From contig NZ_LQOY01000071.1 in assembly GCF_002101675.1 (NCBI RefSeq), positions 1 through 44,256 on the forward strand: 44,256 bases of DNA, in the 5' to 3' direction. The stretch is from Mycobacterium gordonae (GTDB taxonomy: Bacteria > Actinomycetota > Actinomycetes > Mycobacteriales > Mycobacteriaceae). The notes beneath the pieces are model-generated. The model searched no databases and had not been told where the DNA came from. It saw nothing but the letters and a program-made list of their open reading frames with translations. The position numbers and the translations under genes were made by a program. Each line of letters opens with the position of its first letter. The stretch's first letter is position 1. This document shows positions 20,334-28,084 of the stretch, piece by piece.

Positions 20334-21028
20334 GCCTGTATAGCGCTGTTCGTGGTTTGTGGTGGGTGGTGTCTGAAGTGGTGGACGCCGCGAAGCAACT
20401 GGTGGCGTTCACTCCGGGACAGGATGAGGAGTCGCCCAAGAACGAGCGTTGCGCCCGTGAAGCGGGTTCTTCATTCCCCGTCAAGCATGGGCCAGGATCG
20501 CCACACCTACGGCGGGAGTCCATCGCTGCGGGCGCAACGCTTACCCCCGACGAAGCGGCCGAGCGGCTGGCTGAGTATGAGGCTGGGGTGGAATGCCTGG
20601 AAGCACCAGCGTTCACGCGCTGCAAATGCGTTGAGGGCGAACCTGCTTGCGCGGCCTGCAATCCAGTGGCATGGACGCCCGGTGATTGGTGCCACTGCGG
20701 ACAAGAGCTGTCGGAGCACGACGACGTGTTGTGTGGGCCAACCTACGATGACTGTGGTCTCGGGTCCATGCCCTTAACCTACAGCGCCGCACCCACAATC
20801 GCGTGCCCGCATTGCCAGCGCTCAGTGCAGGTCGACATCAGGTTCTACCACACCTATTCCACCGCTTCCGCTGTCCCGGGTGTGTCGCCTGTTGAGGCAG
20901 CGGACAGCGGCCCTGGGGTCACCCCCCCCGACCCGACCCCGGGGCCGCACCCAACTTCCCCCGCTGAAGCGCATAAGCAGGCGCTGACACGGGCGCTGAA
21001 CAAAGACCGCGGGGAGCGGCGACTATGA
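20330..21028 (+). CDS. Cys-rich phage protein of unknown function
   Basis: A 232-residue protein. The N-terminus is hydrophobic/amphipathic (SLYSAVRGLWWVVSEVV). The middle has several Cys pairs that could bind zinc (CKCVEGEPACAAC, WCHCGQELSEHDD, IACPHCQRSVQVDI). The tail is Pro-rich (PPDPTPGPHPTSPAE). Start and stop both overlap neighbours by ATGA. No family recognised. Confidence 0.65.
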   Translation: MSLYSAVRGLWWVVSEVVDAAKQLVAFTPGQDEESPKNERCAREAGSSFPVKHGPGSPHLRRESIAAGATLTPDEAAERLAEYEAGVECLEAPAFTRCKCVEGEPACAACNPVAWTPGDWCHCGQELSEHDDVLCGPTYDDCGLGSMPLTYSAAPTIACPHCQRSVQVDIRFYHTYSTASAVPGVSPVEAADSGPGVTPPDPTPGPHPTSPAEAHKQALTRALNKDRGERRL

Positions 21029-21522
21029 GCACCGAATGGCGCGACGTGCCGGGCTTTGAGGGGCGATATCAAGTAAGCAATGACGGCCAGGTGATGTCTT
21101 ATGCGAGGCCTCAGCCGAGGCTTATGAAATTGCCGCTTGACCATAAGGGTTATGAACGTGTGCTGTTGTCACTCAATGGGAAAAAGTCACTGGGTTCAGT
21201 GCATCGCCTCATGGCCTTAGCCTTTTTGCCAGATTCGTGGTTCCCCGGTGCGGTCGTTTGTCACAACGATGGCGACAAGCGGAACAACACCTTAGAGAAT
21301 CTGCGCTGGGCGACCGTGCGTGAAAACAACTTAGACCTGATCCGGCATGGCAGGCACAACTGGCAAGAGAACTTCGGTAAGACGCACTGCATTCGCGGGC
21401 ATGAATTAGCTGGCTCCAATCTCAGGATCTCTGCAGAGGGGAAGCGTAAATGCCGAGCCTGCCACGCAATTCACAGAAGAAATGGGATCAGGAAGCGGCT
21501 CCGAAAGCTGGCGGCTCAATAA
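21025..21522 (+). CDS. NUMOD4-HNH homing endonuclease-like protein
   Basis: A 165-residue protein. NUMOD4 motif at residues 4-25 (EWRDVPGFEGRYQVSNDGQV), HNH_3 core (SVHRLMALAFLPD, VVCHNDGDKRNNTLENLRWAT) and a C-terminal DNA-binding part with two Cys pairs (HCIRGHELAGSNL, KCRACHAIH). Such genes are free-standing homing endonucleases. It is visibly lower in GC than its neighbours, consistent with recent entry. A perfect hairpin follows directly after its stop. Confidence 0.88.
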   Translation: MSTEWRDVPGFEGRYQVSNDGQVMSYARPQPRLMKLPLDHKGYERVLLSLNGKKSLGSVHRLMALAFLPDSWFPGAVVCHNDGDKRNNTLENLRWATVRENNLDLIRHGRHNWQENFGKTHCIRGHELAGSNLRISAEGKRKCRACHAIHRRNGIRKRLRKLAAQ

Positions 21523-21528
21523 AAATGC

Positions 21529-21556
21529 GGCTCCGGCTGCGGGAACAGCCGGAGCC
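21529..21556 (+). other. Perfect 11-bp hairpin after the NUMOD4-HNH gene
   Basis: GGCTCCGGCTG (21529-21539), loop CGGGAA, CAGCCGGAGCC (21546-21556). No T-run follows, so it is not a canonical terminator. It could slow transcription or protect mRNA ends. Confidence 0.8.
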
Positions 21557-21589
21557 CCTACACCACCAACAGAAAGGCAGGTTCTGCAG

Positions 21590-21802
21590 ATGAGTCCATC
21601 TAACGATACCGTCCCGGCGTTCGCCCACGCATCGGTACCTCTCAAGATTCCTCCGAATGTGAGGAGAGTCATCGGGGAACCAGGCCGCTACGTCGTGGAT
21701 TTCCTCTCCCTAGCCCTCGGCGTGAACGCGGCACAGTGGGACGAGATTGACGCCGCTGTGCGGGCGGGGATGGCTTCTGGCGCACCGCGGGTCGTCGCAT
21801 GA
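21590..21802 (+). CDS. Small phage protein of unknown function
   Basis: A 70-residue ORF (MSPSNDTVPAFAHASVPLK to SGAPRVVA) starting after GAAAGGCAGG. The open frame extends upstream to 21482, but that part overlaps the HNH gene and hairpin. Middle segment YVVDFLSLALGVNAAQWDEID may form helices. ATGA overlap with the next gene. Confidence 0.6.
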   Translation: MSPSNDTVPAFAHASVPLKIPPNVRRVIGEPGRYVVDFLSLALGVNAAQWDEIDAAVRAGMASGAPRVVA

Positions 21803-22080
21803 GCCGCACCACTTTGGCGCACGCGACCGCCGCCCACGTCCAGTTCGCCCTCGGAGACCTCATCGGGATACGCCGCTACTCCTCCTGGCATTCCGAACGC
21901 CCCGGCCACGAACCCACCGTGGAGGTCCGGTTCAAGAACCTGCGGCTGGACATGTCTGAGCACACGCTGCGGGAGTTGGTTCGTAGGGGGCAGGAGGTGT
22001 TGGCTTCGCCGCGCCCGAATTTCGCTGTGTCGGCTGACGTGTCGGGTTCTGCAGCGAACATCGAAGGAGAGACAGCATGA
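21799..22080 (+). CDS. Phage protein of unknown function
   Basis: A 93-residue ORF (MSRTTLAHATAAHVQFALG to IEGETA). Alternating polar/hydrophobic pattern in PTVEVRFKNLRLDMSEHTLREL suggests a small alpha/beta fold. ATGA overlap at both ends. No family recognised. Confidence 0.65.
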   Translation: MSRTTLAHATAAHVQFALGDLIGIRRYSSWHSERPGHEPTVEVRFKNLRLDMSEHTLRELVRRGQEVLASPRPNFAVSADVSGSAANIEGETA

Positions 22081-22331
22081 GCAGGACGATTGGCGGCTGG
22101 ACACGTGTCCTAGCTGACCGCCACGACCAGAAGCGGTTCGCCGCCGACATGACCGCGCTTCGGGTGTTGGGGTCGGCGTTCACCGGTAGGCCGGCGTGGC
22201 AGCACGACACCATTTTCACGCAGCTGCGTAACGACATGTCCCCAGAAGCCCGCAGGGCCGTATTTGGGGGATGGCCCACCACCCCCGCCCACTTCCGGGT
22301 TATGTGGAACGCAGCCGGCGGTGCCGCATGA
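22077..22331 (+). CDS. Phage protein of unknown function
   Basis: An 84-residue ORF (MSRTIGGWTRVLADRHDQKRF to NAAGGAA), basic N-terminal half and a Trp-rich end (FGGWPTTPAHFRVMW). Sits directly upstream of and overlaps the exonuclease gene by ATGA. No family recognised. Confidence 0.65.
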   Translation: MSRTIGGWTRVLADRHDQKRFAADMTALRVLGSAFTGRPAWQHDTIFTQLRNDMSPEARRAVFGGWPTTPAHFRVMWNAAGGAA

Positions 22332-22927
22332 CTCGGCAACTCATCGTGGTCGACACCGAGACCACCGGACTCAACCCGAACTCCGCCGCAATCCTGGAAA
22401 TCGCCGCCGTCAACGTCGCAACCGGTGAGGAAGTTCGGTTCGTGCCGTATGTCAGCGCCGAGCAGTTGGCGGAGGCTTCGCCAGAGGCGCTGCACGTCAA
22501 CCGCTACTACGAGCGGGCACTGTTCCGCGAGATGCTGTTGAGTGAAGCCACGTCGCGTGCCTTTACCGACCTTGCCGTGATGTTGCAGGGAAACACTTTC
22601 GCGGGTAGTAACCCGTCCTTTGATGCCGCATTGGTCCGACGCTATCCGCAGCCAGAATTCGTTACGGGTTGCTGGGTCCACCCGATGGGGGAGGTTTGGC
22701 ATCACCGCCTAGCCGACCTCGCCGCCTACGCCGGCCCCGCGCTGCTGCTGGCCCCGAATGAACTGGTCGGGTTGAAGCAGGTTTGTGATGCGCTCGACGT
22801 CGAGATGGACGGCGAGCACACGGCATTGGGGGACGCCCGAGCAACCGCTGAGTGCTTCCGCAAACTTCAGGGCTACTACGCGCACAACCTCGATTCCCTA
22901 CCGTCGCGCGTGGGTGGTGCGGCATGA
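22328..22927 (+). CDS. DnaQ-like 3'-5' exonuclease
   Basis: A 199-residue DEDDh-type exonuclease. Exo I is VDTETTGLN (Asp/Glu pair, residues 8-14), Exo II is GSNPSFDAALV (Asp near residue 98), Exo III is EHTALGDARATAE (His/Asp near residue 165). This matches proofreading-type exonucleases and RNase T relatives encoded by many mycobacteriophages. ATG 22328 overlaps the upstream stop; the longer open frame is not needed. Probable role in phage DNA replication or recombination. Confidence 0.88.
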   Translation: MTRQLIVVDTETTGLNPNSAAILEIAAVNVATGEEVRFVPYVSAEQLAEASPEALHVNRYYERALFREMLLSEATSRAFTDLAVMLQGNTFAGSNPSFDAALVRRYPQPEFVTGCWVHPMGEVWHHRLADLAAYAGPALLLAPNELVGLKQVCDALDVEMDGEHTALGDARATAECFRKLQGYYAHNLDSLPSRVGGAA

Positions 22928-23238
22928 GCGACCCGGATTTGTCGACCCGGTCTGCTCGGATGCGTTATGCCGCTGACCTGTTGGAAGAGTTCAACACCGC
23001 CCACCCGGACTCGTATCAGCCTGACGGGTGGTGGCGGCCCTCGGATTTACGGAACGAAGCAGAGCACCAGGAAGCCGAGGAGCGGGAGCAGGCCGAGTTG
23101 GATGCGCAGGTCAATACGCTCGCCTGCGACCTCCTGAGCGTCGGACTGCGCGTCGGACTTGTCGTGAGTCCGGGAACGCACCTCCACACCGCTAAGGCGA
23201 TGGTCGAAAAGGGTTGGCGCAAAGAGGTGTCACTGTGA
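22924..23238 (+). CDS. Phage protein of unknown function
   Basis: A 104-residue acidic ORF (MSDPDLSTRSARMRYAADLLE to RKEVSL) with a long Glu-rich helix (EAEHQEAEEREQAELDAQV). No family recognised. ATGA overlap with the exonuclease gene, GTGA overlap with the next. Confidence 0.65.
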   Translation: MSDPDLSTRSARMRYAADLLEEFNTAHPDSYQPDGWWRPSDLRNEAEHQEAEEREQAELDAQVNTLACDLLSVGLRVGLVVSPGTHLHTAKAMVEKGWRKEVSL

Positions 23239-23708
23239 CTTTGGCTGTTGAGCATCCCGCCGAGAAACACCCTGCCCTCCGCGCAGCGAGGAGCGAGTTG
23301 CGGCACTTCGACACCTACCGCGACCTCTACGAACTCCGGGGCAAGGTGCAGCATTTGACGCAGGTAGGCCAGTCAGCGGAGGAAATCGCTGTCACGTTAG
23401 GGGTTTCGGACAGGACGGTGCAACGCCACCGACTCCAACCCCCACCACCCCAACGACCGTTGCTGTACGACGGGGCGTCAGTCAGTGAGGAACGCGCGGA
23501 GGATTTAGAGGCGGGAGCCGATTTGGCTTTGTATTTGGCTTCGGTGCTCCGGGACGAGGATCCACTCGTGGCTTGGGGAACGCTGTCGCGGCTGGACCGC
23601 AGGAAGTTGCAGGAACTCACCGTCATCGCATTGTGCGCCATCAACATCCACGCCACCAAGGAACAACTCCTGGGGTGGGTGCGGCGGCTAGCCAGGGAGG
23701 CCGTGTGA
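23235..23708 (+). CDS. Helix-turn-helix DNA-binding protein
   Basis: A 157-residue protein. Residues 35-65 carry a helix-turn-helix resembling resolvase/sigma-type HTH (GQSAEEIAVTLGVSDRTVQRHRL in its parts SAEEIAVTLG and SDRTVQRHR). The C-terminal half is helical (ERAEDLEAGADLALYLA, TVIALCAINIHATKEQLLGW). GTG start overlapping the previous stop. Probably a regulator or replication accessory; target unknown. Confidence 0.7.
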   Translation: MTLAVEHPAEKHPALRAARSELRHFDTYRDLYELRGKVQHLTQVGQSAEEIAVTLGVSDRTVQRHRLQPPPPQRPLLYDGASVSEERAEDLEAGADLALYLASVLRDEDPLVAWGTLSRLDRRKLQELTVIALCAINIHATKEQLLGWVRRLAREAV

Positions 23709-23911
23709 ATCTCCTCGGCCCCGGTAAGCAGCAGATTTTCGACCTCGCCAAACAGAAGATGGGCGACCAGGTCTACCAATGGCTGGTCACCCCCCAACCA
23801 CAGTGGGAGGGGATGCACAACGCCACACCACACGGGCTGTTGGAATCAGGCTGCCCAGCCTGCCTGAACGCCGTGTTAGAGCAGGTGGAGGGGATGCCGG
23901 ATGGCGATTAG
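23705..23911 (+). CDS. Small phage protein of unknown function
   Basis: A 68-residue ORF from GTG (VNLLGPGKQQIFDLAKQKMG to EGMPDGD) with one CPAC pair. It overlaps the ATPase gene by 11 bp. No family recognised. Confidence 0.6.
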   Translation: MNLLGPGKQQIFDLAKQKMGDQVYQWLVTPQPQWEGMHNATPHGLLESGCPACLNAVLEQVEGMPDGD

Positions 23912-24872
23912 GACCCGCAAACCCAGCGGCATTCCGCCGTGGCCGCTGATCCTCATCGAAGGTGGGGAGAAGGTCGGCAAATCCTATGCGGCGGCGGAGT
24001 TCACCGGCTGCGACAAACTCGGCCAGTGTTACTGGCTGGACCTCGGGGAGGGTGCAGCTGACGAGTACGCCGCCATCCCCGGCGCCAACTACCTGGTGGT
24101 CGACCATGATGGCACGTGGCACGACATCATCGGGCAGGTCACCGAAATCCACGCGGCTGCAGCGACATCGGAGAGGCCGGTGGTTCTGATCATCGACTCC
24201 ATGACCGCCGAGTGGGAGATGCTCAAGGACTGGGCGTCGAAACGCGCCCGGGAATCGAAGTTCGCGCAACGGAAACTCCGTGAGGACCCGAACGCCGAAA
24301 TCAAACCGTCCATGAATCTGTGGAACGACGCCGGCGACCGCCACCACCACCTGATGCGGCTCCTCATGACCTTCCCCGGCATCGTCGTGATGACTGCTAG
24401 GGGTAAGGAAGTCGCCGCCCTCGACGCCGATGGGAAGCCGATTCCGAACGCGAAAGAGTATCGCGTGGAAGGGCATAAAACCCTCCCCTATGACGCGTCG
24501 GTGTGGGTCAGGCTATCTAGGGATGAACCACCCACAGTGGTGGGTTGCCGCTCCGTCCACGCCGGTCTTCGGCCGGGGGTGGACAAGCCGCGCAGGTACC
24601 CGAACTTCACGTTGGAGCACCTGATTTTCGAGGTGCTGAAGATCGACCCGAAAGCCGCACAAGCCCGCGAATTGACGGATCTGGTCTCTGACGAAATCGC
24701 GTTGGCTAACCAGGCGCGGGCGGCGTTAGGGGACTTCCTGCGGCTGAAGAAACTGCCGTACAAGCCTGTCGCGGAACGGTTCTACGCCGAACAGGGGGAG
24801 GAGTTGGAGACAACACTTGACCCGACCGCGGTGTTCAACTTCCTCGACACACTGAAGAAGGAGGCCGCGTGA
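23901..24872 (+). CDS. Sak4/RecA-like recombination ATPase
   Basis: A 323-residue AAA-type P-loop protein. Walker A is GGEKVGKSYA (residues 22-30) and Walker B is VVLIIDSM (about residue 96). IVVMTARGKEVAALDADGKP is a typical downstream strand. The N-terminus IRTRKPSGIPPWPLILIEG is that of mycobacteriophage single-strand-annealing ATPases of the Sak4 group. Expected role: annealing or strand exchange during phage recombination with the nearby exonuclease. Confidence 0.85.
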   Translation: MAIRTRKPSGIPPWPLILIEGGEKVGKSYAAAEFTGCDKLGQCYWLDLGEGAADEYAAIPGANYLVVDHDGTWHDIIGQVTEIHAAAATSERPVVLIIDSMTAEWEMLKDWASKRARESKFAQRKLREDPNAEIKPSMNLWNDAGDRHHHLMRLLMTFPGIVVMTARGKEVAALDADGKPIPNAKEYRVEGHKTLPYDASVWVRLSRDEPPTVVGCRSVHAGLRPGVDKPRRYPNFTLEHLIFEVLKIDPKAAQARELTDLVSDEIALANQARAALGDFLRLKKLPYKPVAERFYAEQGEELETTLDPTAVFNFLDTLKKEAA

Positions 24873-25036
24873 CTGGTTTCTCCCCAGGTGTACGCCGCAC
24901 CATCATCGACCGCGCAATCCTAGTCGATCGCAATCACGACCCTGAATGCGAGCTGAGGCAGGAGTTCCACCAGTACGACGGCTCGATCTACTGCGCCAAC
25001 TGCGGCGGCTTGATGGAGGGGCCGACATGGATATGA
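24869..25036 (+). CDS. Small zinc-ribbon-like phage protein
   Basis: A 55-residue ORF from GTG overlapping the ATPase stop (VTGFSPGVRRTIIDRAIL to GPTWI). A Cys in DPECELRQEF and YCANCGG could bind metal. Overlaps the next gene by 10 bp. Confidence 0.55.
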   Translation: MTGFSPGVRRTIIDRAILVDRNHDPECELRQEFHQYDGSIYCANCGGLMEGPTWI

Positions 25037-25317
25037 GTAAGACGATTCGGCACCCCGACGTAGTAACCGGGCGCATGGAGGGCATTACCGACCGCATCGC
25101 CTACCTTCGGAAACAGCTTGCAGAGGCCGAGGACGAGCTGCGGCAGATGATCGTCATTAGCGGCGACATGATGCGAGGCAGTACGAATGTGCCTGACCGC
25201 ACATTCGTGGACGACCAGGGGCGGCTTTGGGAGTGGTGCGGTGGACAGCCTGAGACGTGGGCTTGGCGCATCACCAGACTGGCGCATCACCAGCCCCGGA
25301 GGTGTTCAGAGAAGTGA
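25027..25317 (+). CDS. Phage protein of unknown function
   Basis: A 96-residue ORF (MDMSKTIRHPDVVTG to PRRCSEK). Residues 20-45 are a probable coiled helix (ITDRIAYLRKQLAEAEDELRQ cut here at RKQLAEAEDELRQM). Good SD (GGAGGGG) 6-8 bases before ATG 25027. No family recognised. GTGA overlap with the HNH gene. Confidence 0.65.
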   Translation: MDMSKTIRHPDVVTGRMEGITDRIAYLRKQLAEAEDELRQMIVISGDMMRGSTNVPDRTFVDDQGRLWEWCGGQPETWAWRITRLAHHQPRRCSEK

Positions 25318-25652
25318 CCATCTCGACGAAAGTCCGTGGAGCACTTCGTCAGAGGGCTGATGGTGCTTGTGAGGTGTGCGGGCTCGCTTACCCCACCAAC
25401 GCTCACCACCGCAAGAACCGGTCCCAGGCTGGCGGTGATGAACTCTCAAATCTGTTGGCGGTCTGCGGCTCCGGGACGACGGGATGCCACGGCTACATCA
25501 CTGAGCATCCTGCGGAGTCCTATCTGAAGGGTTGGTCGGTGCGAAGCACAGAAGACCCCCGGGAGGTTCCGGTGTTATACCGCGGCTCGTTGGTGACTCT
25601 TGACGATCTCGGGAACCTCGAGGACTACCCGGGTAGTGGGGTAGTCGCATGA
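25314..25652 (+). CDS. HNH endonuclease
   Basis: A 112-residue protein. CEVCGLAYPTNAHHRKNRSQ begins the HNH fold, GGDELSNLLAVCGSGTTGCHGYITEHP completes it; Cys pairs bracket the metal site. Small HNH proteins like this occur in phage early regions and may act in DNA processing or recombination. GTG start overlaps the previous stop. Confidence 0.85.
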   Translation: MTISTKVRGALRQRADGACEVCGLAYPTNAHHRKNRSQAGGDELSNLLAVCGSGTTGCHGYITEHPAESYLKGWSVRSTEDPREVPVLYRGSLVTLDDLGNLEDYPGSGVVA

Positions 25653-25957
25653 GCGACAAACCTGAAGACGAGTCCAACTACGACCTCGTGATGCCGTTCC
25701 TTCCAGTGCAATCCAAGGGCGGCCCGCATGACGACGACGCCTTTACGGCTGGCTACGAGATGGGCCTGTTGGACGCCACGTTAGGGCGTTTCATGATCAG
25801 CCCTTACGAAAATGGACAACCGATTAGGGCTGAGAACGCACAGCAGGCCGACCTTATCGCGATGCGACACGGCTGGCGCGCCGAATTCACAGACCAAGAA
25901 GTGCCGGGGTGGGTCTGCATGACCCTCCGGCGTTCTGTGGAGGTACCCGAGTCATGA
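25649..25957 (+). CDS. Phage protein of unknown function
   Basis: A 102-residue acidic ORF (MSDKPEDESNYDLVMPFLPVQ to VEVPES). Contains FTAGYEMGLLDATLG and a cysteine-poor beta-rich end. ATGA overlaps at both sides. No family recognised. Confidence 0.65.
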   Translation: MSDKPEDESNYDLVMPFLPVQSKGGPHDDDAFTAGYEMGLLDATLGRFMISPYENGQPIRAENAQQADLIAMRHGWRAEFTDQEVPGWVCMTLRRSVEVPES

Positions 25958-26253
25958 GCGACACCGAGTCCATCCTCCAGGCCACTCTTGATGTAATTCG
26001 CCGTGACGGCTGGAAACCCAACGGGTGGGGACTGGTAGGGCCGTATGCGCTCCGGGCCGCGGTGAATTATGCGGTCAACAAGTCAACCCCTATCGGCAGG
26101 GAACGCGACGACGCGAACAAAGCCGCACGACAAGCCATCTCCCAGGCTCTCGGTCAGCCACTGGGGTTAATAAGTTACTGGGAGTCAGCACCCGGCCGCA
26201 CACAACAAGACGTCGAGGACGTGCTTGAGAAAGCGATTGCGGGGTTGTCATGA
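25954..26253 (+). CDS. Phage protein of unknown function
   Basis: A 99-residue ORF (MSDTESILQATLDVIRRDGW to AIAGLS). Residues 30-75 (GPYALRAAVNYAVNKSTPIG, DDANKAARQAISQALG) suggest a small helical domain. It sits immediately before and overlaps the methyltransferase gene. No family recognised. Confidence 0.65.
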   Translation: MSDTESILQATLDVIRRDGWKPNGWGLVGPYALRAAVNYAVNKSTPIGRERDDANKAARQAISQALGQPLGLISYWESAPGRTQQDVEDVLEKAIAGLS

Positions 26254-26966
26254 CCCTCAACGTCCTCTCCTTGTTCGCCGGCATAGGCGGCCTCGAGCTT
26301 GGCCTAGAACGCGCCGGGATGAATGTGGTCGGCCAGGTGGAGATCAACCCGTTCTGCCGGAAAGTCCTCGCCAAGCACTGGCCTGACGTTCCCCGACACG
26401 ACGATGTACGCACCGCGGTTGAGTGGTGGGAAAGCGAGCCCAGACCCGATGTCGACCTCATCTGCGGCGGATTCCCCTGCCAGCCGTTCTCCCTCGCCGG
26501 ACGACGCAAAGGAATCACAGATGAGCGGTGGGGATGGCCTTGGATGCGCGACGTCGTTGACGCTGTTCGACCTCGATACATCATCGCAGAGAACGTCGCC
26601 GCGCTGCTTAGGGATGTTGAAGCATTTTCAATCATCCTCAGCGACCTATCCGACCTCGGGCTCGATGTCGAATGGGACTGTGTATCGGCATGTTCGGTGG
26701 GCGCCCCACACTTGCGGAGACGACTGTTCCTGGTGGCCCACCCCGCGGGCCGCGGGCAGTTGTTCGGCCGGCGGGTCGAATGCGCGCAAGACGGCGATGC
26801 GCAACGGCACCTACATCACTGGGCGGCGCAACCCGAACCACACCGAGTGGCTGATGGGGTTCCCCGACGGGTGGACCGAAATTATGCCCTTGGAAACGCT
26901 GTAGTCCCACAGGTATCGGAGTACATCGGCGCTCAGCTCCTTGCTGCGATTGGGGCTGCGGCGTGA
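26250..26966 (+). CDS. C5-cytosine DNA methyltransferase
   Basis: A 238-residue enzyme. Motif I LSLFAGIGGLELGLERAG, motif IV GGFPCQPFS with the catalytic Cys (about residue 77), motif VI IAENVAALL, motif VIII GAPHLRRRLFLVA, and motif X ALGNAVVPQVSEYIG are all present in order. The target-recognition region between VIII and X is very short (about 50 residues), as in small phage enzymes. Expected role: protection of phage DNA from host restriction or marking of DNA; no cognate nuclease gene is adjacent. A second long frame overlaps its 3' two-thirds. Confidence 0.92.
   Translation: MTLNVLSLFAGIGGLELGLERAGMNVVGQVEINPFCRKVLAKHWPDVPRHDDVRTAVEWWESEPRPDVDLICGGFPCQPFSLAGRRKGITDERWGWPWMRDVVDAVRPRYIIAENVAALLRDVEAFSIILSDLSDLGLDVEWDCVSACSVGAPHLRRRLFLVAHPAGRGQLFGRRVECAQDGDAQRHLHHWAAQPEPHRVADGVPRRVDRNYALGNAVVPQVSEYIGAQLLAAIGAAA
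26449..26904 (+). CDS. Overlapping alternative-frame ORF inside the methyltransferase gene
   Basis: In the +1 frame relative to the methyltransferase a 151-codon ORF runs from ATG 26449 (open from 26323). Its protein contains SADSPASRSPSP-like, TSPRCLG, YPTSGSMSNGTVY, CSWWPTPRA and NPNHTEWLMGFPDGWTEI. The order S-G-x-M-x-x-G-x-x-Y, then WPTP, then EWLMGFPxGWT is one I associate with proteins encoded beside phage C5 methyltransferases. Both frames thus look like real protein over the same DNA. It could be a true overlapping gene, or a relic of a frameshifted TRD. No clear SD at 26449. Confidence 0.4.
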   Translation: MSTSSAADSPASRSPSPDDAKESQMSGGDGLGCATSLTLFDLDTSSQRTSPRCLGMLKHFQSSSATYPTSGSMSNGTVYRHVRWAPHTCGDDCSWWPTPRAAGSCSAGGSNARKTAMRNGTYITGRRNPNHTEWLMGFPDGWTEIMPLETL

Positions 26967-27133
26967 TTGCTTTCGATTCCCTCCCTGAACCCCCCGAACC
27001 CACTGAGGTGGACCGGTTGCGGGATGAGAACGCGGAGCTTGTGATTCGACTGATGGAGTTGGAAACCGAAAACGCTGGGCTTCGTGAGGAGTTGGAGGGG
27101 TTCCGGTGGGGTTCGTGCAGGGAGGCAAGCTGA
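26963..27133 (+). CDS. Small coiled-coil protein
   Basis: A 56-residue ORF from GTG overlapping the methyltransferase stop. After a Pro-rich start (SLPEPPEPTEVDRL) it is a leucine-heptad helix (RDENAELVIRLMELETEN, AGLREELEGF). Likely dimeric. Stop overlaps the next ATG (TGATG). Confidence 0.6.
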   Translation: MIAFDSLPEPPEPTEVDRLRDENAELVIRLMELETENAGLREELEGFRWGSCREAS

Positions 27134-27474
27134 TGGACACCGTAGACGCAGTAGCGCGGGCGATAGCTGAAGAGGCTGACGATTACTACTGGGACTTACT
27201 AACTCAGGAGGAGCGGGAGCCGTACTACAAGCGTGCCCGGGCTGCTATCGACGCACACACAGCCGCACTCGGACTCACCGAGCAGTGGGGGTGGCAGTTA
27301 GGCGACTTTGCTCCGAAAGCCTATGGCAGTGAGCGTGAGGCGCGGGAACGCGTAGCCGAACTTGACGCGATGTTCGCCGCTGACTCTGATTCAAAGCGCC
27401 ACTCATCCCTGAAGCGCCACATTATGTCCCGGCTGGTGTCTGGGTGGGTACGGAAGGACAACACCAATGAGTGA
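27133..27474 (+). CDS. Phage protein of unknown function
   Basis: A 113-residue ORF (MDTVDAVARAIAEEADDYYW to RKDNTNE). Highly helical, acidic start and basic end (KRHSSLKRHIMSRLVSGW). Ends inside GGACAACACCAATGAGTGA, a 19-bp sequence repeated 204 bp downstream. Confidence 0.65.
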   Translation: MDTVDAVARAIAEEADDYYWDLLTQEEREPYYKRARAAIDAHTAALGLTEQWGWQLGDFAPKAYGSEREARERVAELDAMFAADSDSKRHSSLKRHIMSRLVSGWVRKDNTNE

Positions 27475-28084
27475 ACAGTTCTGGCAAGTCGCTAACGCTG
27501 TCCTCGACATCTTCGAGACAGCCGGGATACGCCCCGCTGTCGGGTTGACCTGGCTCACCAACCCATGTGACGACCTCGGGGCGGACACCCCTGCGGAACG
27601 CATTGAACGGCAGGACGTGTATGAGGTCCTGGCAGCAGCGAGGAAACGAGCAGCGGAGGGGACAACACCAATGAGTGACGACATCACCGACCAGGCCGAC
27701 CGTGTACTGCGGCTTCGGTGGGAACAACCCGGACCCGACTACCACGAGCCGGTCCCCACGGGTCTTGTATGGCTCGGTGACTGGGCGTCTGAGCACCTCC
27801 CTGAGTTGGTTGCCGAGCTGAAAACCACACGGGCACAACTGGAACAACGCCGCATCGCAACCGTCGAACAACTCAAAGCACTCAAGCCGCGGCCGGACCT
27901 AATCAACGGTGTTCTCATTCGGGCTATCGGCGCACCCAGCTTCGGCGCCGTCTTTGAGCTCAACGACGACGGCACATGGAACGACTTCGACGCCACAACA
28001 ACCGAAGGCGAACGGACAGCGCCGGAAGATGTTCCGCTGCCGGCATTCATTCTCTGGGAACCACAGGAGACTAACAATGCCTGA
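27467..28084 (+). CDS. Phage protein, probable in-frame fusion of two small proteins
   Basis: A 205-residue ORF. Residues 1-68 (MSEQFWQVANAVLDIFETAG to AEGTTP) end exactly at a second copy of the 19-bp start-site repeat (27660-27678), where ATG 27671 would begin a second protein (MSDDITDQADRVLRLRWEQ to QETNNA, 137 residues). The second half has a Leu-rich coil (LPELVAELKTTRAQLEQRR) and an acidic C-terminus. Either one fused protein or two proteins from nested starts. Confidence 0.65.
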   Translation: MSEQFWQVANAVLDIFETAGIRPAVGLTWLTNPCDDLGADTPAERIERQDVYEVLAAARKRAAEGTTPMSDDITDQADRVLRLRWEQPGPDYHEPVPTGLVWLGDWASEHLPELVAELKTTRAQLEQRRIATVEQLKALKPRPDLINGVLIRAIGAPSFGAVFELNDDGTWNDFDATTTEGERTAPEDVPLPAFILWEPQETNNA

